Part shown: piece after piece, positions 28,344 to 37,907 of the stretch | Layout of the letters: each line of letters begins with the position of its first letter | Position numbering within the stretch: position 1 is the stretch's first letter | DNA from: Endozoicomonas sp. Mp262 | GTDB taxonomy: Bacteria; Pseudomonadota; Gammaproteobacteria; Pseudomonadales; Endozoicomonadaceae | Reading direction: 5' to 3' | Assembly (NCBI RefSeq): GCF_025643335.1 | Contig: NZ_CP092489.1 | Coordinates: 3,482,501-3,546,500 of the forward strand | DNA length: 64,000 nucleotides | Position numbers and translations under genes: made by a program | The notes under the pieces: model-generated | Told to the model about the DNA's origin: nothing | Seen by the model: only the letters and a program-made list of their open reading frames with translations | Database searches by the model: none

Positions 28344-29162
28344 TTAATACCGTCCCATACCGTCAATGACAAAAGGGCGAATGCGCTGAAGCACTTCCTT
28401 GAAGCATTTGGGAGAACCGCAGACCACCTGTCCTTTATCAAGAAAGTCCGGGCCGCCTTTAAAGTCGCTGACCAGGCCGCCTGCTTCTTGAATCAGCAGG
28501 GCACCTGCTGCCATATCGTACTCTTTCAGGCCAATTTCCCAGAAGGCATCCAGGCGACCACAGGCTACATAGGCCAGGTCCAGGGATGCGGCACCTGCGC
28601 GACGGATACCGGCGGTATCGCCCAGCAATGAGCGCATCATATTCAGGTAATTGTCCAGGTGGGTGATACCGGGGCGCATAAAAGGAATGCCGGTTCCAAT
28701 CAGGGCACCTTCCAGGCTCTTGCGATTACTCACGCGAATGCGCTTGCTGTTGCGGGTTGCGCCCTGGCCGCGGCTGGCACAGAATTCTTCGCCTTTAATG
28801 GGATCTACAACAACGGCGTGTTCAAGACGACCGCGGTACTGGCAGGCAATGGAGATGGCAAACTGTGGGATGCCGCGGATAAAGTTAGTGGTGCCATCCA
28901 GGGGGTCAATAATCCAGAGGTAGTCTTTACCTTCGCCTTTGCCAGGCTGGTGACCGGATTCTTCACCGTAAAAACCGTGATCGGGATAAGCTTTGCGGAG
29001 TGCGTCGATGATGGCTTTTTCTGATGCCCTGTCCACTTCTGTGACGAAATCGTTTCTTTCTTTGCTCTCAACCTTGAGTTTATCAAGGTCTGAAAAAGCG
29101 TGAACAATAATATCGCCGGCCACACGCGCTGCGCGCAGGGCCATGTTAACCATGGGTTGCAT
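28344..29162 (-). CDS. suhB: Inositol-1-monophosphatase family protein SuhB
   Basis: A 272-aa member of the lithium-sensitive, Mg-dependent phosphatase family. The metal-binding motifs are GFYGEESG, IIDPLDGTTNFIRG and, near the C-terminus, AGAASLDLAYVACGRLDAFWE. In Escherichia coli SuhB also works as a ribosomal-RNA transcription antitermination factor, and its essential role need not be the phosphatase. The start MQPMVNMALRAARVAG agrees with the family. The gene is divergent from trmJ, as in Pseudomonas. Confidence 0.95.
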   Translation of the reverse strand: MQPMVNMALRAARVAGDIIVHAFSDLDKLKVESKERNDFVTEVDRASEKAIIDALRKAYPDHGFYGEESGHQPGKGEGKDYLWIIDPLDGTTNFIRGIPQFAISIACQYRGRLEHAVVVDPIKGEEFCASRGQGATRNSKRIRVSNRKSLEGALIGTGIPFMRPGITHLDNYLNMMRSLLGDTAGIRRAGAASLDLAYVACGRLDAFWEIGLKEYDMAAGALLIQEAGGLVSDFKGGPDFLDKGQVVCGSPKCFKEVLQRIRPFVIDGMGRY

Positions 29163-29458
29163 AAGGCTGGACTACGTCTGAAATGTGAAAGATCTGTTTA
29201 AGGGGCTGTTCATGATCGTTTGCAGCTCGCAGAAAGATCGTGGGTAGCCACTAATTAAGGCGGCGCAGTATACCAGAATATTCCAGTGCCAGTTCAACCC
29301 TTTCTTACAAAAGGGTTGTATATAAATGAAAAAGCAGGGTTTATTCTGTTGGTGGGTGATGATGATACGGGGTTTTTTGTTATTTATACTGATGGTTATT
29401 TTCTGTTTTGTATCGGGTACACTGTCCCGTTGATTCAAGATCATCAGGGAATTCGGTA

Positions 29459-30193
29459 GTGCTTGATAATCTCTCTATTGTGCTGGTTAAACCTTCTCAC
29501 CCCGGAAATATCGGTGCAGCCGCACGTGCGATGAAAACCATGGGGCTTAAGCAACTTTGTCTGGTTGAACCTGATGACTTTCCTTCTGGCACGGCCACGG
29601 CCCTGGCCTCGGGTGCTGATGATATTCTTGCGCAGGCCCGGGTGGTTTCTTCCCTGGAAGAGGCTGTTGCGGATTGCCAGTTTGTTGTTGGTACCAGCGC
29701 CAGGGTGAGAGGGGTTTCTTTGCCGCTGGTTGATCCTCGCAGTTGTGCTAAAACAATTCTTGAAGAGTCTTCCCGGGGCTCTGTTGGTCTGGTGTTTGGT
29801 CGTGAAGATAAAGGACTCACCAATGAGCAATTGAGGCTCTGCCATCTCCAGGTGCATATTCCCACCAATCCGGATTTTAGTTCATTGAATCTGGGGGCAG
29901 CCGTGCAAGTTATGTGTTATGAGTTGCGAATGTCAGGATTGCTGGCTTCGGGCGATATTGAGCTGCCGCAGGTGAGGAGTCATGACCTGGCCACTGTTGA
30001 GGATATGGAGCGTTTTTACAGTCATCTCTATGAGACATTGATTGAAATCGGCTTTCTTGACCATAGCAGCCACGAAAAAATTATGGCGAAGCTTCGCAGG
30101 CTGTACGGACGTGTTCGTCCTGACAGGGTTGAGCTCAGTATTCTCAGGGGGGTATTGTCTGAAACCCAGCGATGTCTGGATAAGCGCTCTTGA
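29459..30193 (+). CDS. trmJ: tRNA (cytidine/uridine-32-2'-O)-methyltransferase TrmJ
   Basis: About 244 aa from a GTG at 29459 (MLDNLSIVLVKPSHPGNIG), chosen because CAGGGA lies about 8 bases upstream and family members start with this segment; an open frame extends upstream to 29408. It is a SPOUT (trefoil-knot) enzyme. The N-terminal SHPGNIGAAARAMKTMGL, the central GLVFGREDKGLTNEQLRLC and the S-adenosylmethionine-binding SLNLGAAVQVMCYELR are all present. It methylates position 32 of several tRNAs. It lies upstream of cysE and the isc cluster, as in Pseudomonas. Confidence 0.93.
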   Translation: MLDNLSIVLVKPSHPGNIGAAARAMKTMGLKQLCLVEPDDFPSGTATALASGADDILAQARVVSSLEEAVADCQFVVGTSARVRGVSLPLVDPRSCAKTILEESSRGSVGLVFGREDKGLTNEQLRLCHLQVHIPTNPDFSSLNLGAAVQVMCYELRMSGLLASGDIELPQVRSHDLATVEDMERFYSHLYETLIEIGFLDHSSHEKIMAKLRRLYGRVRPDRVELSILRGVLSETQRCLDKRS

Positions 30194-30314
30194 CCGTGAT
30201 GAGGTCTCAGGCCGCTAGAAGTTTCGGAGAACATTGATGTAGTCGTTCAAATAGTGGCCTTTGTTGAGTGGGGAGGTTTTTCCTCTGCAATGATAACAAT
30301 TGATGAATAAGGCC

Positions 30315-31085
30315 ATGTTTGAACGAGTAAAAGAAGATATTGCCAGCGTATTTGACCGGGATCCGGCGGCCCGGAATACCTTTGAGGTGTTGACGAATTA
30401 CCCGGGTTTGCATGCTTTGCTGTTGCACCGCCTTGCCCATGGTATTTGGCGGCGTGGGTTTAAGTGGTTGGCCAGGAGTATTTCTACCTTCAGCCGCTGG
30501 TTTACCGGGATTGAAATTCATCCGGGCGCGACCATTGGCAGGCGTTTCTTCATTGATCACGGTATGGGTGTGGTGATTGGGGAAACCGCAGAAATTGGTA
30601 ATGATGTGACCCTTTATCAGGGGGTGACCCTGGGTGGCACCTCATGGAATAAGGGTAAGCGCCATCCGACCCTTGAAGACGGCGTGGTTGTTGGTGCCGG
30701 TGCCAAGGTGTTGGGGCCTTTTACGGTGGGTAAGAATGCCAAGGTGGGTTCCAATGCGGTGGTGGTCAAGGCGGTGCCTGAAGGCGCAACGGTTGTGGGT
30801 ATTCCTGGCAGGGTGGTTAAAAAGCGGGTGTCTGAGGACGAGCGTTTGCAGGCAATGGCGGAAAAGATGGGGTTTGATGCCTATGCGGTGACCTCTGAAA
30901 TGCCGGACCCCACAGCCCATGCCATATCCGCCATGCTGAATCATTTGCAGGAAGTGGATTCGAGAATTGAGGTATTGTGCAAAACCCTGAAGGAGCAGGG
31001 GGTGGATTGCAAGGTGGGTCCTTTACCTGAGCTCAAGGAAGAAGACTTTGCAGCGGTAAAGGAAGAAGCGGAGGCTTCTGTGTGA
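30315..31085 (+). CDS. cysE: Serine O-acetyltransferase CysE
   Basis: About 256 aa from the ATG at 30315 ([20 protein letters not shown]), the usual family start; ATG 30303 is four codons further upstream. It makes O-acetylserine, the acceptor for sulfide in cysteine synthesis. The left-handed beta-helix of hexapeptide repeats covers about residues 70-180 ([41 protein letters not shown]). This is the short form without the long N-terminal extension of E. coli CysE. Its position just before iscR fits cysteine supply for the desulfurase IscS. Confidence 0.93.
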   Translation: MFERVKEDIASVFDRDPAARNTFEVLTNYPGLHALLLHRLAHGIWRRGFKWLARSISTFSRWFTGIEIHPGATIGRRFFIDHGMGVVIGETAEIGNDVTLYQGVTLGGTSWNKGKRHPTLEDGVVVGAGAKVLGPFTVGKNAKVGSNAVVVKAVPEGATVVGIPGRVVKKRVSEDERLQAMAEKMGFDAYAVTSEMPDPTAHAISAMLNHLQEVDSRIEVLCKTLKEQGVDCKVGPLPELKEEDFAAVKEEAEASV

Positions 31086-31273
31086 ATTGAAGGGGGGATA
31101 GAAGTGGGAGAATGGAGCTCCACTCTATCTGTTCCCGGTAAGCATACCTTCTTTATTCCGGGATGTGTTTTCCACGGATGACAGGTGTTCGTGAGTTCTA
31201 TATGATGGCTCACCGCTATAAAAATATTTATTTTTAATTCTTTTCATTTATCCCGCCGAATTGATGAGTAATA

Positions 31274-31306
31274 ATAGTTGACTGTTTTACTCAGGTATTT
31301 CATAAT
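31274..31306 (+). promoter_or_regulatory. isc operon promoter with an IscR type-1-like site
   Basis: TTGACT (31278-31283), a 17-base gap and CATAAT (31301-31306) form a good sigma-70 promoter about 110 bp before iscR. It overlaps a sequence (31274-31298, beginning ATAGTTGACT and ending ACTCAGGTAT) that resembles the site where E. coli [2Fe-2S]-IscR represses its own operon. Autoregulation by Fe-S status is therefore likely. The site match is from memory of the consensus. Confidence 0.7.
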
Positions 31307-31413
31307 TCTTCATAGATGACTGGGCAGGCCAGATACTTTGGTTTGTTGATTAATTCCCGTCTTTAACCTGAAATAGATTGATTGAGGCTTATTGTGCCTG
31401 AGAGAGGCCTGGC

Positions 31414-31902
31414 ATGCGATTAACCACTAAAGGACGTTACGCTGTAACCGCAATGCTCGACCTGGCGCTCCACGCAGGTCAGGGGCCTGTGGCACTGGCG
31501 GATATTTCGGAACGTCAGGGAATTTCCCTTTCCTATCTGGAGCAGTTGTTTTCAAGGCTGCGTCGTAATGACCTGGTGTCCAGTGTGAGGGGCCCCGGAG
31601 GGGGTTACCTGCTAAGTCGGGAATGCGAAAAGATTTTTGTTGCGGAGGTCATTGATGCCGTCAATGAATCCGTAGATGCTACACGCTGCAAGGGTAACGG
31701 TGGTTGCCAGCAGGGTGCTACCTGTCTTACACACCATTTATGGCATGATTTGAGTCGGCAGATCCACACCTTTCTTGGGGGGATCAGTCTGGCTGATCTG
31801 GTAGGCAAGCGGGAAGTCCAGCATGTAGCGTGCCGTCAGGACCGACAACAGCAAGGGCCTGAGGAACTTATTAAAAAGAGTGCCGCAGATCTTATGCTTT
31901 AG
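31414..31902 (+). CDS. iscR: Fe-S cluster-sensing regulator IscR
   Basis: A 162-aa Rrf2-family winged-helix regulator. The N-terminus [20 protein letters not shown] and recognition helix [18 protein letters not shown] are typical. The cluster ligands are present as three cysteines plus a histidine in the segment [20 protein letters not shown]. With a [2Fe-2S] cluster it represses the isc operon; without it, it activates other Fe-S genes. It is the first gene of the operon, 56 bp before iscS. Confidence 0.97.
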   Translation: MRLTTKGRYAVTAMLDLALHAGQGPVALADISERQGISLSYLEQLFSRLRRNDLVSSVRGPGGGYLLSRECEKIFVAEVIDAVNESVDATRCKGNGGCQQGATCLTHHLWHDLSRQIHTFLGGISLADLVGKREVQHVACRQDRQQQGPEELIKKSAADLML

Positions 31903-31957
31903 GTCTGGCGGAATGAATGACACTCAAGAGTATACAGACCGCTTGGAGAAGTATCAG

Positions 31958-33172
31958 ATGAAGCTACCTATTTACCTTGATTACTCCGCAACAACACCGG
32001 TGGATCCCCGTGTTGCTGAAAAAATGAGTCAGTGCCTGTTGATGGAGGGTAATTTTGGTAATCCTGCTTCCCGCTCCCACGTGTTTGGCTGGAAAGCTGA
32101 AGAAGCCATCGAGAATGCCCGCCGGCAGGTTGCCGATTTGATTCATGCCGACCCCCGGGAAATTGTCTGGACATCGGGGGCTACAGAGTCGGATAACCTG
32201 GCCATAAAGGGCGTTGCTCATTTTTATGCAAAACAGGGTAAGCATATCATTACCTCTAAAATTGAGCATAAGGCGGTTCTGGATCCCTGCCGCCAGTTGG
32301 AAAGAGAAGGCTTTGAGGTGACTTATCTGGAGCCTGACAGTGCAGGGTTGATTCAACCGGAAGCGGTGGCAAGTGCCCTGAGGGATGACACCATTCTGGT
32401 CAGCCTGATGCATGTTAATAATGAAATTGGTGTGATTAACGATATTGCCGCTATCGGTGAAATTACCCGTGCTCGCAAAGTACTGTTCCATGTGGATGCT
32501 GCCCAGAGTGCAGGTAAACTGCCCCTTGATATGGAAGCCATGAAAGTGGACCTGCTGTCCATTTCTGCCCATAAAATGTATGGCCCCAAAGGTATGGGAG
32601 CTTTATATGTACGCCGTAAGCCCCGGGTTCGTCTTGAGTCCCAGATGCACGGTGGCGGACATGAACGGGGAATGCGCTCTGGAACCCTGCCTACCCACCA
32701 GATTGTGGGTATGGGTGAGGCTTGCCGTATCGCATCAGAAGAGATGGCTGTAGAGAATGAGCGTTTATTAAGCCTGAGGCAACGCTTTATTGATCGCCTG
32801 GCCGAAATGGAAGAGGTTCATATTAATGGCAGTCTTGAGCAGCGTGTGGCCGGAAACCTTAATATCAGCTTCGCTTATGTAGAAGGCGAATCCCTGATGA
32901 TGGCCCTGAAAGACCTTGCCGTTTCATCCGGTTCTGCCTGTACCTCTGCCAGCCTTGAGCCTTCTTATGTCTTACGGGCTTTAGGGTTGAGTGATGAACT
33001 TGCGCATAGCTCCCTTCGCTTCAGCTTTGGCCGCTTTACTACAGTTGAAGAGGTTGAATATGCGGTAGATAAAGTGTGGGATGCTGTAAACAAACTCCGT
33101 GAGCTATCTCCTTTGTGGGATATGTACCAGGACGGTGTCGATCTCGACAACGTCCAGTGGGCTGCTCATTGA
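31958..33172 (+). CDS. iscS: Cysteine desulfurase IscS
   Basis: 404 aa from the ATG at 31958 ([19 protein letters not shown]), preceded by GGAG; an open frame reaches 31880, but the family starts here. It is a pyridoxal-phosphate enzyme that takes sulfur from cysteine as a persulfide for Fe-S clusters and tRNA thiolation. The cofactor lysine is in [12 protein letters not shown] and the mobile-loop catalytic cysteine in [20 protein letters not shown]. The C-terminal end [13 protein letters not shown] matches the part that contacts IscU. Confidence 0.97.
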   Translation: MKLPIYLDYSATTPVDPRVAEKMSQCLLMEGNFGNPASRSHVFGWKAEEAIENARRQVADLIHADPREIVWTSGATESDNLAIKGVAHFYAKQGKHIITSKIEHKAVLDPCRQLEREGFEVTYLEPDSAGLIQPEAVASALRDDTILVSLMHVNNEIGVINDIAAIGEITRARKVLFHVDAAQSAGKLPLDMEAMKVDLLSISAHKMYGPKGMGALYVRRKPRVRLESQMHGGGHERGMRSGTLPTHQIVGMGEACRIASEEMAVENERLLSLRQRFIDRLAEMEEVHINGSLEQRVAGNLNISFAYVEGESLMMALKDLAVSSGSACTSASLEPSYVLRALGLSDELAHSSLRFSFGRFTTVEEVEYAVDKVWDAVNKLRELSPLWDMYQDGVDLDNVQWAAH

Positions 33173-33199
33173 CAAAGGTAGGCCTTGGAGGAGATTACA

Positions 33200-33598
33200 A
33201 TGGCATATAGTGAAAAAGTGATTGATCATTACGAAAATCCGCGTAATGTTGGCAAACTGGATCAAAACTCATCTTCAGTGGGTACGGGTATGGTTGGAGC
33301 CCCCGCTTGCGGTGATGTTATGCGCCTGCAAATTCAGGTCAGTGAGCAGGGCGTTATAGAGGATGCCCGTTTTAAGACCTATGGGTGCGGCTCGGCCATT
33401 GCTTCCAGCTCATTGGCTACTGAGTGGATGAAAGGGAAAACCCTTGATGAGGCTTCCAGTATCCGAAATACCGATATTGCTGAAGAGCTGGCACTTCCCC
33501 CGGTTAAAATCCACTGCTCACTGTTGGCGGAAGATGCGATCAAGGCGGCTATTGACGATTATCGAAAGAAGCAGGATTCGACAGACGACCAGGCCTGA
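33200..33598 (+). CDS. iscU: Fe-S cluster scaffold IscU
   Basis: 132 aa from the ATG at 33200 (MAYSEKVIDHYENPRNVG), with GGAGGA upstream. Clusters are built on IscU from IscS sulfur. The three cluster cysteines lie in GAPACGDVM, TYGCGSAIASSS and KIHCSLLAEDA. The LPPVK motif recognised by the chaperone HscA is present just before the third cysteine. A complete, normal scaffold. Confidence 0.97.
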   Translation: MAYSEKVIDHYENPRNVGKLDQNSSSVGTGMVGAPACGDVMRLQIQVSEQGVIEDARFKTYGCGSAIASSSLATEWMKGKTLDEASSIRNTDIAEELALPPVKIHCSLLAEDAIKAAIDDYRKKQDSTDDQA

Positions 33599-33637
33599 TC
33601 GTCAATGGAATAATGGATTCAGATGTTGGAGTAGTGC

Positions 33638-33961
33638 ATGGCAATAACCATGACTGAGGCGGCCGCCAGGCATATCAAAAAGCAGCTTGACAAGCGGGGA
33701 AGAGGTAGAGGCATCCGCCTGGGTGTTAAAACGTCCGGGTGTTCAGGCATGGCTTATGTGCTGGAATTTGTTGATGAGCAGCTTGAGAGTGATACGGTAT
33801 TTGAGAACTTTGGCGTCAAGGTTTTTATTGATCCAAAGAGTCTTGTCTATATGGATGGCACCGAGCTGGATTTTGTTAAGGAAGGCCTTAACGAAGGATT
33901 TCAGTTTAATAATCCCAATGTTGCCAGTGAATGTGGTTGCGGCGAAAGTTTCAACGTTTGA
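33638..33961 (+). CDS. iscA: A-type Fe-S carrier protein IscA
   Basis: A 107-aa A-type carrier. The three conserved cysteines are in [14 protein letters not shown] and in the C-terminal SECGCGESF. It receives clusters or iron and passes them to target enzymes. It is the last gene before an internal terminator-like hairpin at 34077. Confidence 0.96.
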   Translation: MAITMTEAAARHIKKQLDKRGRGRGIRLGVKTSGCSGMAYVLEFVDEQLESDTVFENFGVKVFIDPKSLVYMDGTELDFVKEGLNEGFQFNNPNVASECGCGESFNV

Positions 33962-34076
33962 TCTGACACAGAGAAAGCAATCTATATCGTCGCATTACTG
34001 CGGTTGCGATAAACGGGATTTTAATAGTCTCTTTTATTTGTGATTGTTGTTCAAACCCTCTAAAACTGTTTCCAGG

Positions 34077-34127
34077 CCCGAGCAGACAGCTGTCGATATG
34101 AACTGGCAGCTATCTGCCCGGGTTTTT
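34077..34127 (+). terminator. Intrinsic terminator/attenuator inside the isc cluster
   Basis: A 16-bp stem with two mismatches (34077-34092 against 34107-34122) and a 14-base loop is followed directly by TTTTT. It lies between iscA and hscB and should lower expression of hscBA-fdx-iscX relative to iscRSUA unless readthrough occurs. Confidence 0.8.
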
Positions 34128-34156
34128 CTTCATCTGTTTACTTAAGTAGATTCAGA

Positions 34157-34693
34157 GTGGATATTACGCAAAACTATTTCGAGCTTTTTCAATTACCGGT
34201 TTCATGCCAACTGGATCATGGTAAGCTGGCCCTGAAATACCGGGAGCTACAGAAAACCGTTCATCCGGATCGCTTTGCCGGTGATGCCCATCGGCAACAG
34301 CGTCTATCTGTCCAGTATGCCGCTTACGTGAATGAAGCGTTTGATACTCTGAAATTACCCCTGAAGCGATTTATTTATCTGCTGAACCTGGCGGGCCTCT
34401 CTGTGGATATGGAGCAGAACACCGTTATGGATCCGGAGTTTCTTATGGAGCAGATGGCCTTAAGAGAGCAGATGGCAGAATTGCGAGGGCTGCCTGATCC
34501 AGAAGCAGGCATTGATCGGTTGATAAATGCAGTGGAGGATTCCCTTGATGAACTTTCTGAAGAGTTTGAGCGTCTTTGGGTTCAGGGGCAATCCGAGCAT
34601 CTGAAGCAGGCCGAAACAGTTGTGCAGAAGATGCAGTTCATGGTAAAGGTGGCTGCTGAGCTGGAACAGCTGGAGTCTGAGCTACTGGATTGA
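34157..34693 (+). CDS. hscB: Co-chaperone HscB (J-domain protein)
   Basis: A 178-aa protein with a GTG start at 34157 (MDITQNYFELFQLP). The J-domain has the HPD motif in LQKTVHPDRFAGD; the C-terminal three-helix domain that binds IscU includes DPEFLMEQMALREQMAEL. It delivers IscU to HscA and stimulates its ATPase. The length is normal. The terminator 30 bp upstream suggests regulated readthrough. Confidence 0.95.
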   Translation: MDITQNYFELFQLPVSCQLDHGKLALKYRELQKTVHPDRFAGDAHRQQRLSVQYAAYVNEAFDTLKLPLKRFIYLLNLAGLSVDMEQNTVMDPEFLMEQMALREQMAELRGLPDPEAGIDRLINAVEDSLDELSEEFERLWVQGQSEHLKQAETVVQKMQFMVKVAAELEQLESELLD

Positions 34694-34800
34694 GCCGGGC
34701 TATCAACAGCCCCTAGCGGGCACGAAGTTTTTATGGCAGGTTTCTCTACTTTTTTAAAGAGTTCTGGTTCAATTTTCTCCCCATAGACCAAGAGGCAGAG

Positions 34801-36678
34801 ATGGCATTACTGCAGATTTCTGAGCCGGGGCAAAGCCCTGTTCCCCATCAGCGGAAAAAAGCGGTGGGTATTGACCTGGGAACCACAAACTCTCTTGTGG
34901 CCAGTGTCAGGTCAGGTTCAGCTATAACCCTTGAGGATGAACAGGGGGAACACTTATTACCCTCCGTTGTCCGGTATGGAAAAGAGGGACTGGTAGTAGG
35001 GAAGGCGGCATGCCAGCATATTAGCCAGGACCCTCTTAATACGATTGTATCCGTCAAACGTTTAATGGGACGCGGAATTCAGGATGTGGAAACGATGGGA
35101 GGCCTTATGCCCTATCGTTTTTCTGAGTCATCAAGTGCCATGCCCTATATTGAAACCGTGGCAGGTTTCGTGAGTCCGGTAGAAGTCTCTTCCGAGATTT
35201 TGAAAGCCCTGGTGAAACGGGCAGAGGATTCTCTGGAGGGCGCACTGGACGGGGCTGTTATTACGGTTCCGGCTTACTTTGATGATGCCCAGCGGCAGGC
35301 CACCAAAGATGCGGCAAAGCTGGCGGGGGTCAATGTCTATCGCCTGCTGAATGAGCCAACAGCGGCGGCTGTCGCCTATGGCCTGGATCACTGCCCGGAA
35401 GAGGCGGCAGAAGGTGTGATTGCGGTTTACGACCTTGGCGGGGGAACCTTTGACATCTCCATTCTTCGAATGGAACAGGGGGTTTTTCAGGTCTTGGCCA
35501 CAGGGGGGGATACTGCCCTGGGGGGGGATGATTTTGATAAAGCCCTGGCACACTGGATATTGCAGCAGGTGCAATTGGACGAAGGGCACCTGAATAACTC
35601 TGTGTTACGTGAAGTGCTGATGCTTGCCCGAACAGTGAAAGAGTCCCTGACGGAGAAGGATTCTGTGGATATCCGTTTTAGGCAGTGGTCAGGCAAGATT
35701 AATCGACGACAATTCAATGAAATTATTGATTCTCTGGTTAATCGAACCATTCGAACGTTTAAGCGAACCCTCCGTGATGCCGGGGTAAAAACCAAAGACA
35801 TCAATGAAGTGGTCATGGTGGGTGGCTCTACCCGGGTCTTGCGAGTCCGGGAAAAGGTGGAGCAATTTGCTGGCAAGGAACCGCTGACCGCTATTGATCC
35901 GGATCGGGTTGTGGCCATTGGTGCCGCTATTCAAGCCGATGTACTGTCCGGTAACCGCTCCGGCGATGATATGTTATTGCTGGATGTGATTCCCCTGTCC
36001 CTTGGGCTTGAAACCATGGGGGGGTTGATGGAAAAGCTGGTTCATCGAAATACCACTATTCCTGTTAGCCGGGCTCAGGATTTTACCACCTGCAAAGATG
36101 GCCAGAGCGCCATGGCTATTCATGTCTTTCAGGGAGAGCGTGAGCTGGTTCAGGATAATCGCTCCCTTGCCCGGTTTGAGTTGCGAGGTATTCCGGGCTT
36201 GCCTGCGGGTTCAGCCAAAATCCGGGTTACTTTCCAGGTAGATGCCGATGGACTGCTGAATGTGTCTGCGAAAGAACTGTCAACAGGCGTCAGCAGTAGT
36301 ATTCAGGTGAAGCCCTCCTATGGGTTAAACGATGATGATATTGCCCGGATGATTCGGGACTCCTATGATCATGCCGGTGAGGACCTTGATCAGCGCCGAC
36401 TGAAAGAACAGGAGGTGGAGGCTGACAGGGTTATTGAAGCACTGTCAGTGGCTTTGGAAAAGGATGGCAAGGCTCTGTTAAGTGAGGATGAGAGGCTGGC
36501 CTTGAATAACGATCTGGATAGTCTGAGAACGGTCAGGCAATCCGGTGATCCGGAGGCGATAGCCCTGGAGATTGACCGGGTCAGTCAAGGCAGTGAGGAA
36601 TTTGCTGCGCGTCGAATGAATCAGGGCATCCGGCAGGCACTTTCCGGGCACACTATTGATGATTTGGAGAACTCCTGA
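34801..36678 (+). CDS. hscA: Fe-S assembly chaperone HscA (Hsp70 family)
   Basis: A 625-aa specialised Hsp70. The ATPase domain has [58 protein letters not shown] and [14 protein letters not shown]. The substrate domain starts near residue 390 with [17 protein letters not shown]. It binds the LPPVK motif of IscU and uses ATP to release clusters to acceptors. fdx starts 2 bases after its stop. Confidence 0.97.
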   Translation: MALLQISEPGQSPVPHQRKKAVGIDLGTTNSLVASVRSGSAITLEDEQGEHLLPSVVRYGKEGLVVGKAACQHISQDPLNTIVSVKRLMGRGIQDVETMGGLMPYRFSESSSAMPYIETVAGFVSPVEVSSEILKALVKRAEDSLEGALDGAVITVPAYFDDAQRQATKDAAKLAGVNVYRLLNEPTAAAVAYGLDHCPEEAAEGVIAVYDLGGGTFDISILRMEQGVFQVLATGGDTALGGDDFDKALAHWILQQVQLDEGHLNNSVLREVLMLARTVKESLTEKDSVDIRFRQWSGKINRRQFNEIIDSLVNRTIRTFKRTLRDAGVKTKDINEVVMVGGSTRVLRVREKVEQFAGKEPLTAIDPDRVVAIGAAIQADVLSGNRSGDDMLLLDVIPLSLGLETMGGLMEKLVHRNTTIPVSRAQDFTTCKDGQSAMAIHVFQGERELVQDNRSLARFELRGIPGLPAGSAKIRVTFQVDADGLLNVSAKELSTGVSSSIQVKPSYGLNDDDIARMIRDSYDHAGEDLDQRRLKEQEVEADRVIEALSVALEKDGKALLSEDERLALNNDLDSLRTVRQSGDPEAIALEIDRVSQGSEEFAARRMNQGIRQALSGHTIDDLENS

Positions 36679-36680
36679 CG

Positions 36681-37019
36681 ATGACACGAATCGTATTTCT
36701 TCCCCATGAGGAAATCTGTCCTGATGGTGCGGTGGTTGAAGTTGAGCCTGGAGTCACTGTTTGTGATGCCGCCCTTGAGCATGGCATTGATATTGAGCAT
36801 GCCTGTGAAAAATCCTGTGCCTGTACTACCTGTCATGTGGTGGTGCGTGAAGGGTTTGAAAGCCTTGGTGAGGCCGATGAGCTGGAAGAGGACATGCTGG
36901 ATAAGGCCTGGGGCCTGGAGCCTGAGTCGCGGTTAAGTTGCCAGGCTGTTGTTAGCGATGAAGATCTTGTAGTGGAAATCCCCAGATACACTATTAATCA
37001 GGTGTCTGAACGGCACTGA
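36681..37019 (+). CDS. fdx: ISC-type [2Fe-2S] ferredoxin
   Basis: 112 aa. The cluster cysteines are in the plant-type-like pattern HACEKSCACTTCHVVV, with the fourth cysteine in RLSCQAVV. It supplies electrons for cluster assembly on IscU. It is coupled to hscA (2-bp gap) and followed by iscX. Confidence 0.96.
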   Translation: MTRIVFLPHEEICPDGAVVEVEPGVTVCDAALEHGIDIEHACEKSCACTTCHVVVREGFESLGEADELEEDMLDKAWGLEPESRLSCQAVVSDEDLVVEIPRYTINQVSERH

Positions 37020-37035
37020 CGGGAGGAAAGCAACC

Positions 37036-37236
37036 ATGGGACTGAAGTGGATAGATGTCTATGATATAGCGATTCAACTGGCAGAGGCCTTCCCGGATAC
37101 AGACCCAAGGTATGTCAACTTTGTTGATCTGAGAAACTGGATTCTGGCCCTGGAAGGGTTTGATGATGATCCGGGCCATTGTGGCGAAAAAGTGCTTGAA
37201 GCAATACAAATGGCCTGGATTGAAGAGGTTGACTGA
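37036..37236 (+). CDS. iscX: Fe-S assembly modulator IscX
   Basis: A 66-aa acidic protein (MGLKWIDVYDIAIQLAEAFPD, DPRYVNFVDLRNWI, IQMAWIEEVD) with the family's standard length. IscX binds IscS and tunes its activity with iron. GGGAGG lies about 10 bases upstream. It is the last gene of the isc cluster. Confidence 0.95.
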   Translation: MGLKWIDVYDIAIQLAEAFPDTDPRYVNFVDLRNWILALEGFDDDPGHCGEKVLEAIQMAWIEEVD

Positions 37237-37295
37237 CAGCAGAGGGCGAGATCGTTTACAATTTGTAAGGCGTTGTATTCTGATCCGGTGATGAA

Positions 37296-37394
37296 GGGGT
37301 GTTTGTCTATCTGATAGAGGGTAAACACCCCTGGCTATTAATAAAAAGAACAATTCCCACCCGTGGATAAAGCATTCCTTTGTCTACGGGTGGG
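37296..37394 (+). promoter_or_regulatory. Two successive stem-loops ahead of ndk
   Basis: The first hairpin pairs GGGGTGTTT (37296-37304) with AAACACCCC (37323-37331). The second pairs CCCACCCGT (37356-37364) with ACGGGTGGG (37386-37394) and is extended by an inner GATAAA/TTTGTC stem. Neither has a T-run. The second ends 25 bases before ndk, so a structured leader or an mRNA-stability element is possible. Confidence 0.45.
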
Positions 37395-37418
37395 GAGTGA
37401 CAACGATGGAGAGTATAA

Positions 37419-37850
37419 ATGGCTGTTGAACGTACATTGTCAATTATCAAGCCCGATGCTGTTGCCCGGAATATAATTGGTGACATTATGGGGCGCTTTG
37501 AAAAGGCCGGACTCAGGATTATTGCGACCCGGATGATGCATCTTTCCAGGGAAGAGGCAGAGGGGTTTTATGCAGAACACCGGGAGCGTCCTTTCTTTTC
37601 CGGTCTGGTGGCCTTTATGACATCAGGTCCGGTGGTGGTATCAGTGCTTGAAGGGGAAAATGCCATTATCCGGCACCGGGAACTGATGGGTGCGACTAAC
37701 CCTCAGGAGGCGGATAAAGGTACGATCAGGGCTGATTTTGCCAGTACTATTGATGAAAATGCGGTTCATGGTTCTGATTCTCCCGTGTCAGCAGAGCGAG
37801 AAGTGGCTTACTTTTTTGACCAGGCAGCCATTTGTCCGAGAACCCGTTAA
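37419..37850 (+). CDS. ndk: Nucleoside diphosphate kinase
   Basis: 143 aa. It moves the gamma phosphate of ATP to nucleoside diphosphates through a phospho-histidine. The catalytic histidine is in the signature [20 protein letters not shown]. The N-terminal [14 protein letters not shown] is also typical. GGAGAG precedes the ATG. It lies between iscX and rlmN, as in Pseudomonas. Confidence 0.97.
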   Translation: MAVERTLSIIKPDAVARNIIGDIMGRFEKAGLRIIATRMMHLSREEAEGFYAEHRERPFFSGLVAFMTSGPVVVSVLEGENAIIRHRELMGATNPQEADKGTIRADFASTIDENAVHGSDSPVSAEREVAYFFDQAAICPRTR

Positions 37851-37907
37851 TTGATGAGCTGCCAGATACCGCCGACCCAGTGTATCTGGCGGTGTCGAGG
37901 TAATAGA

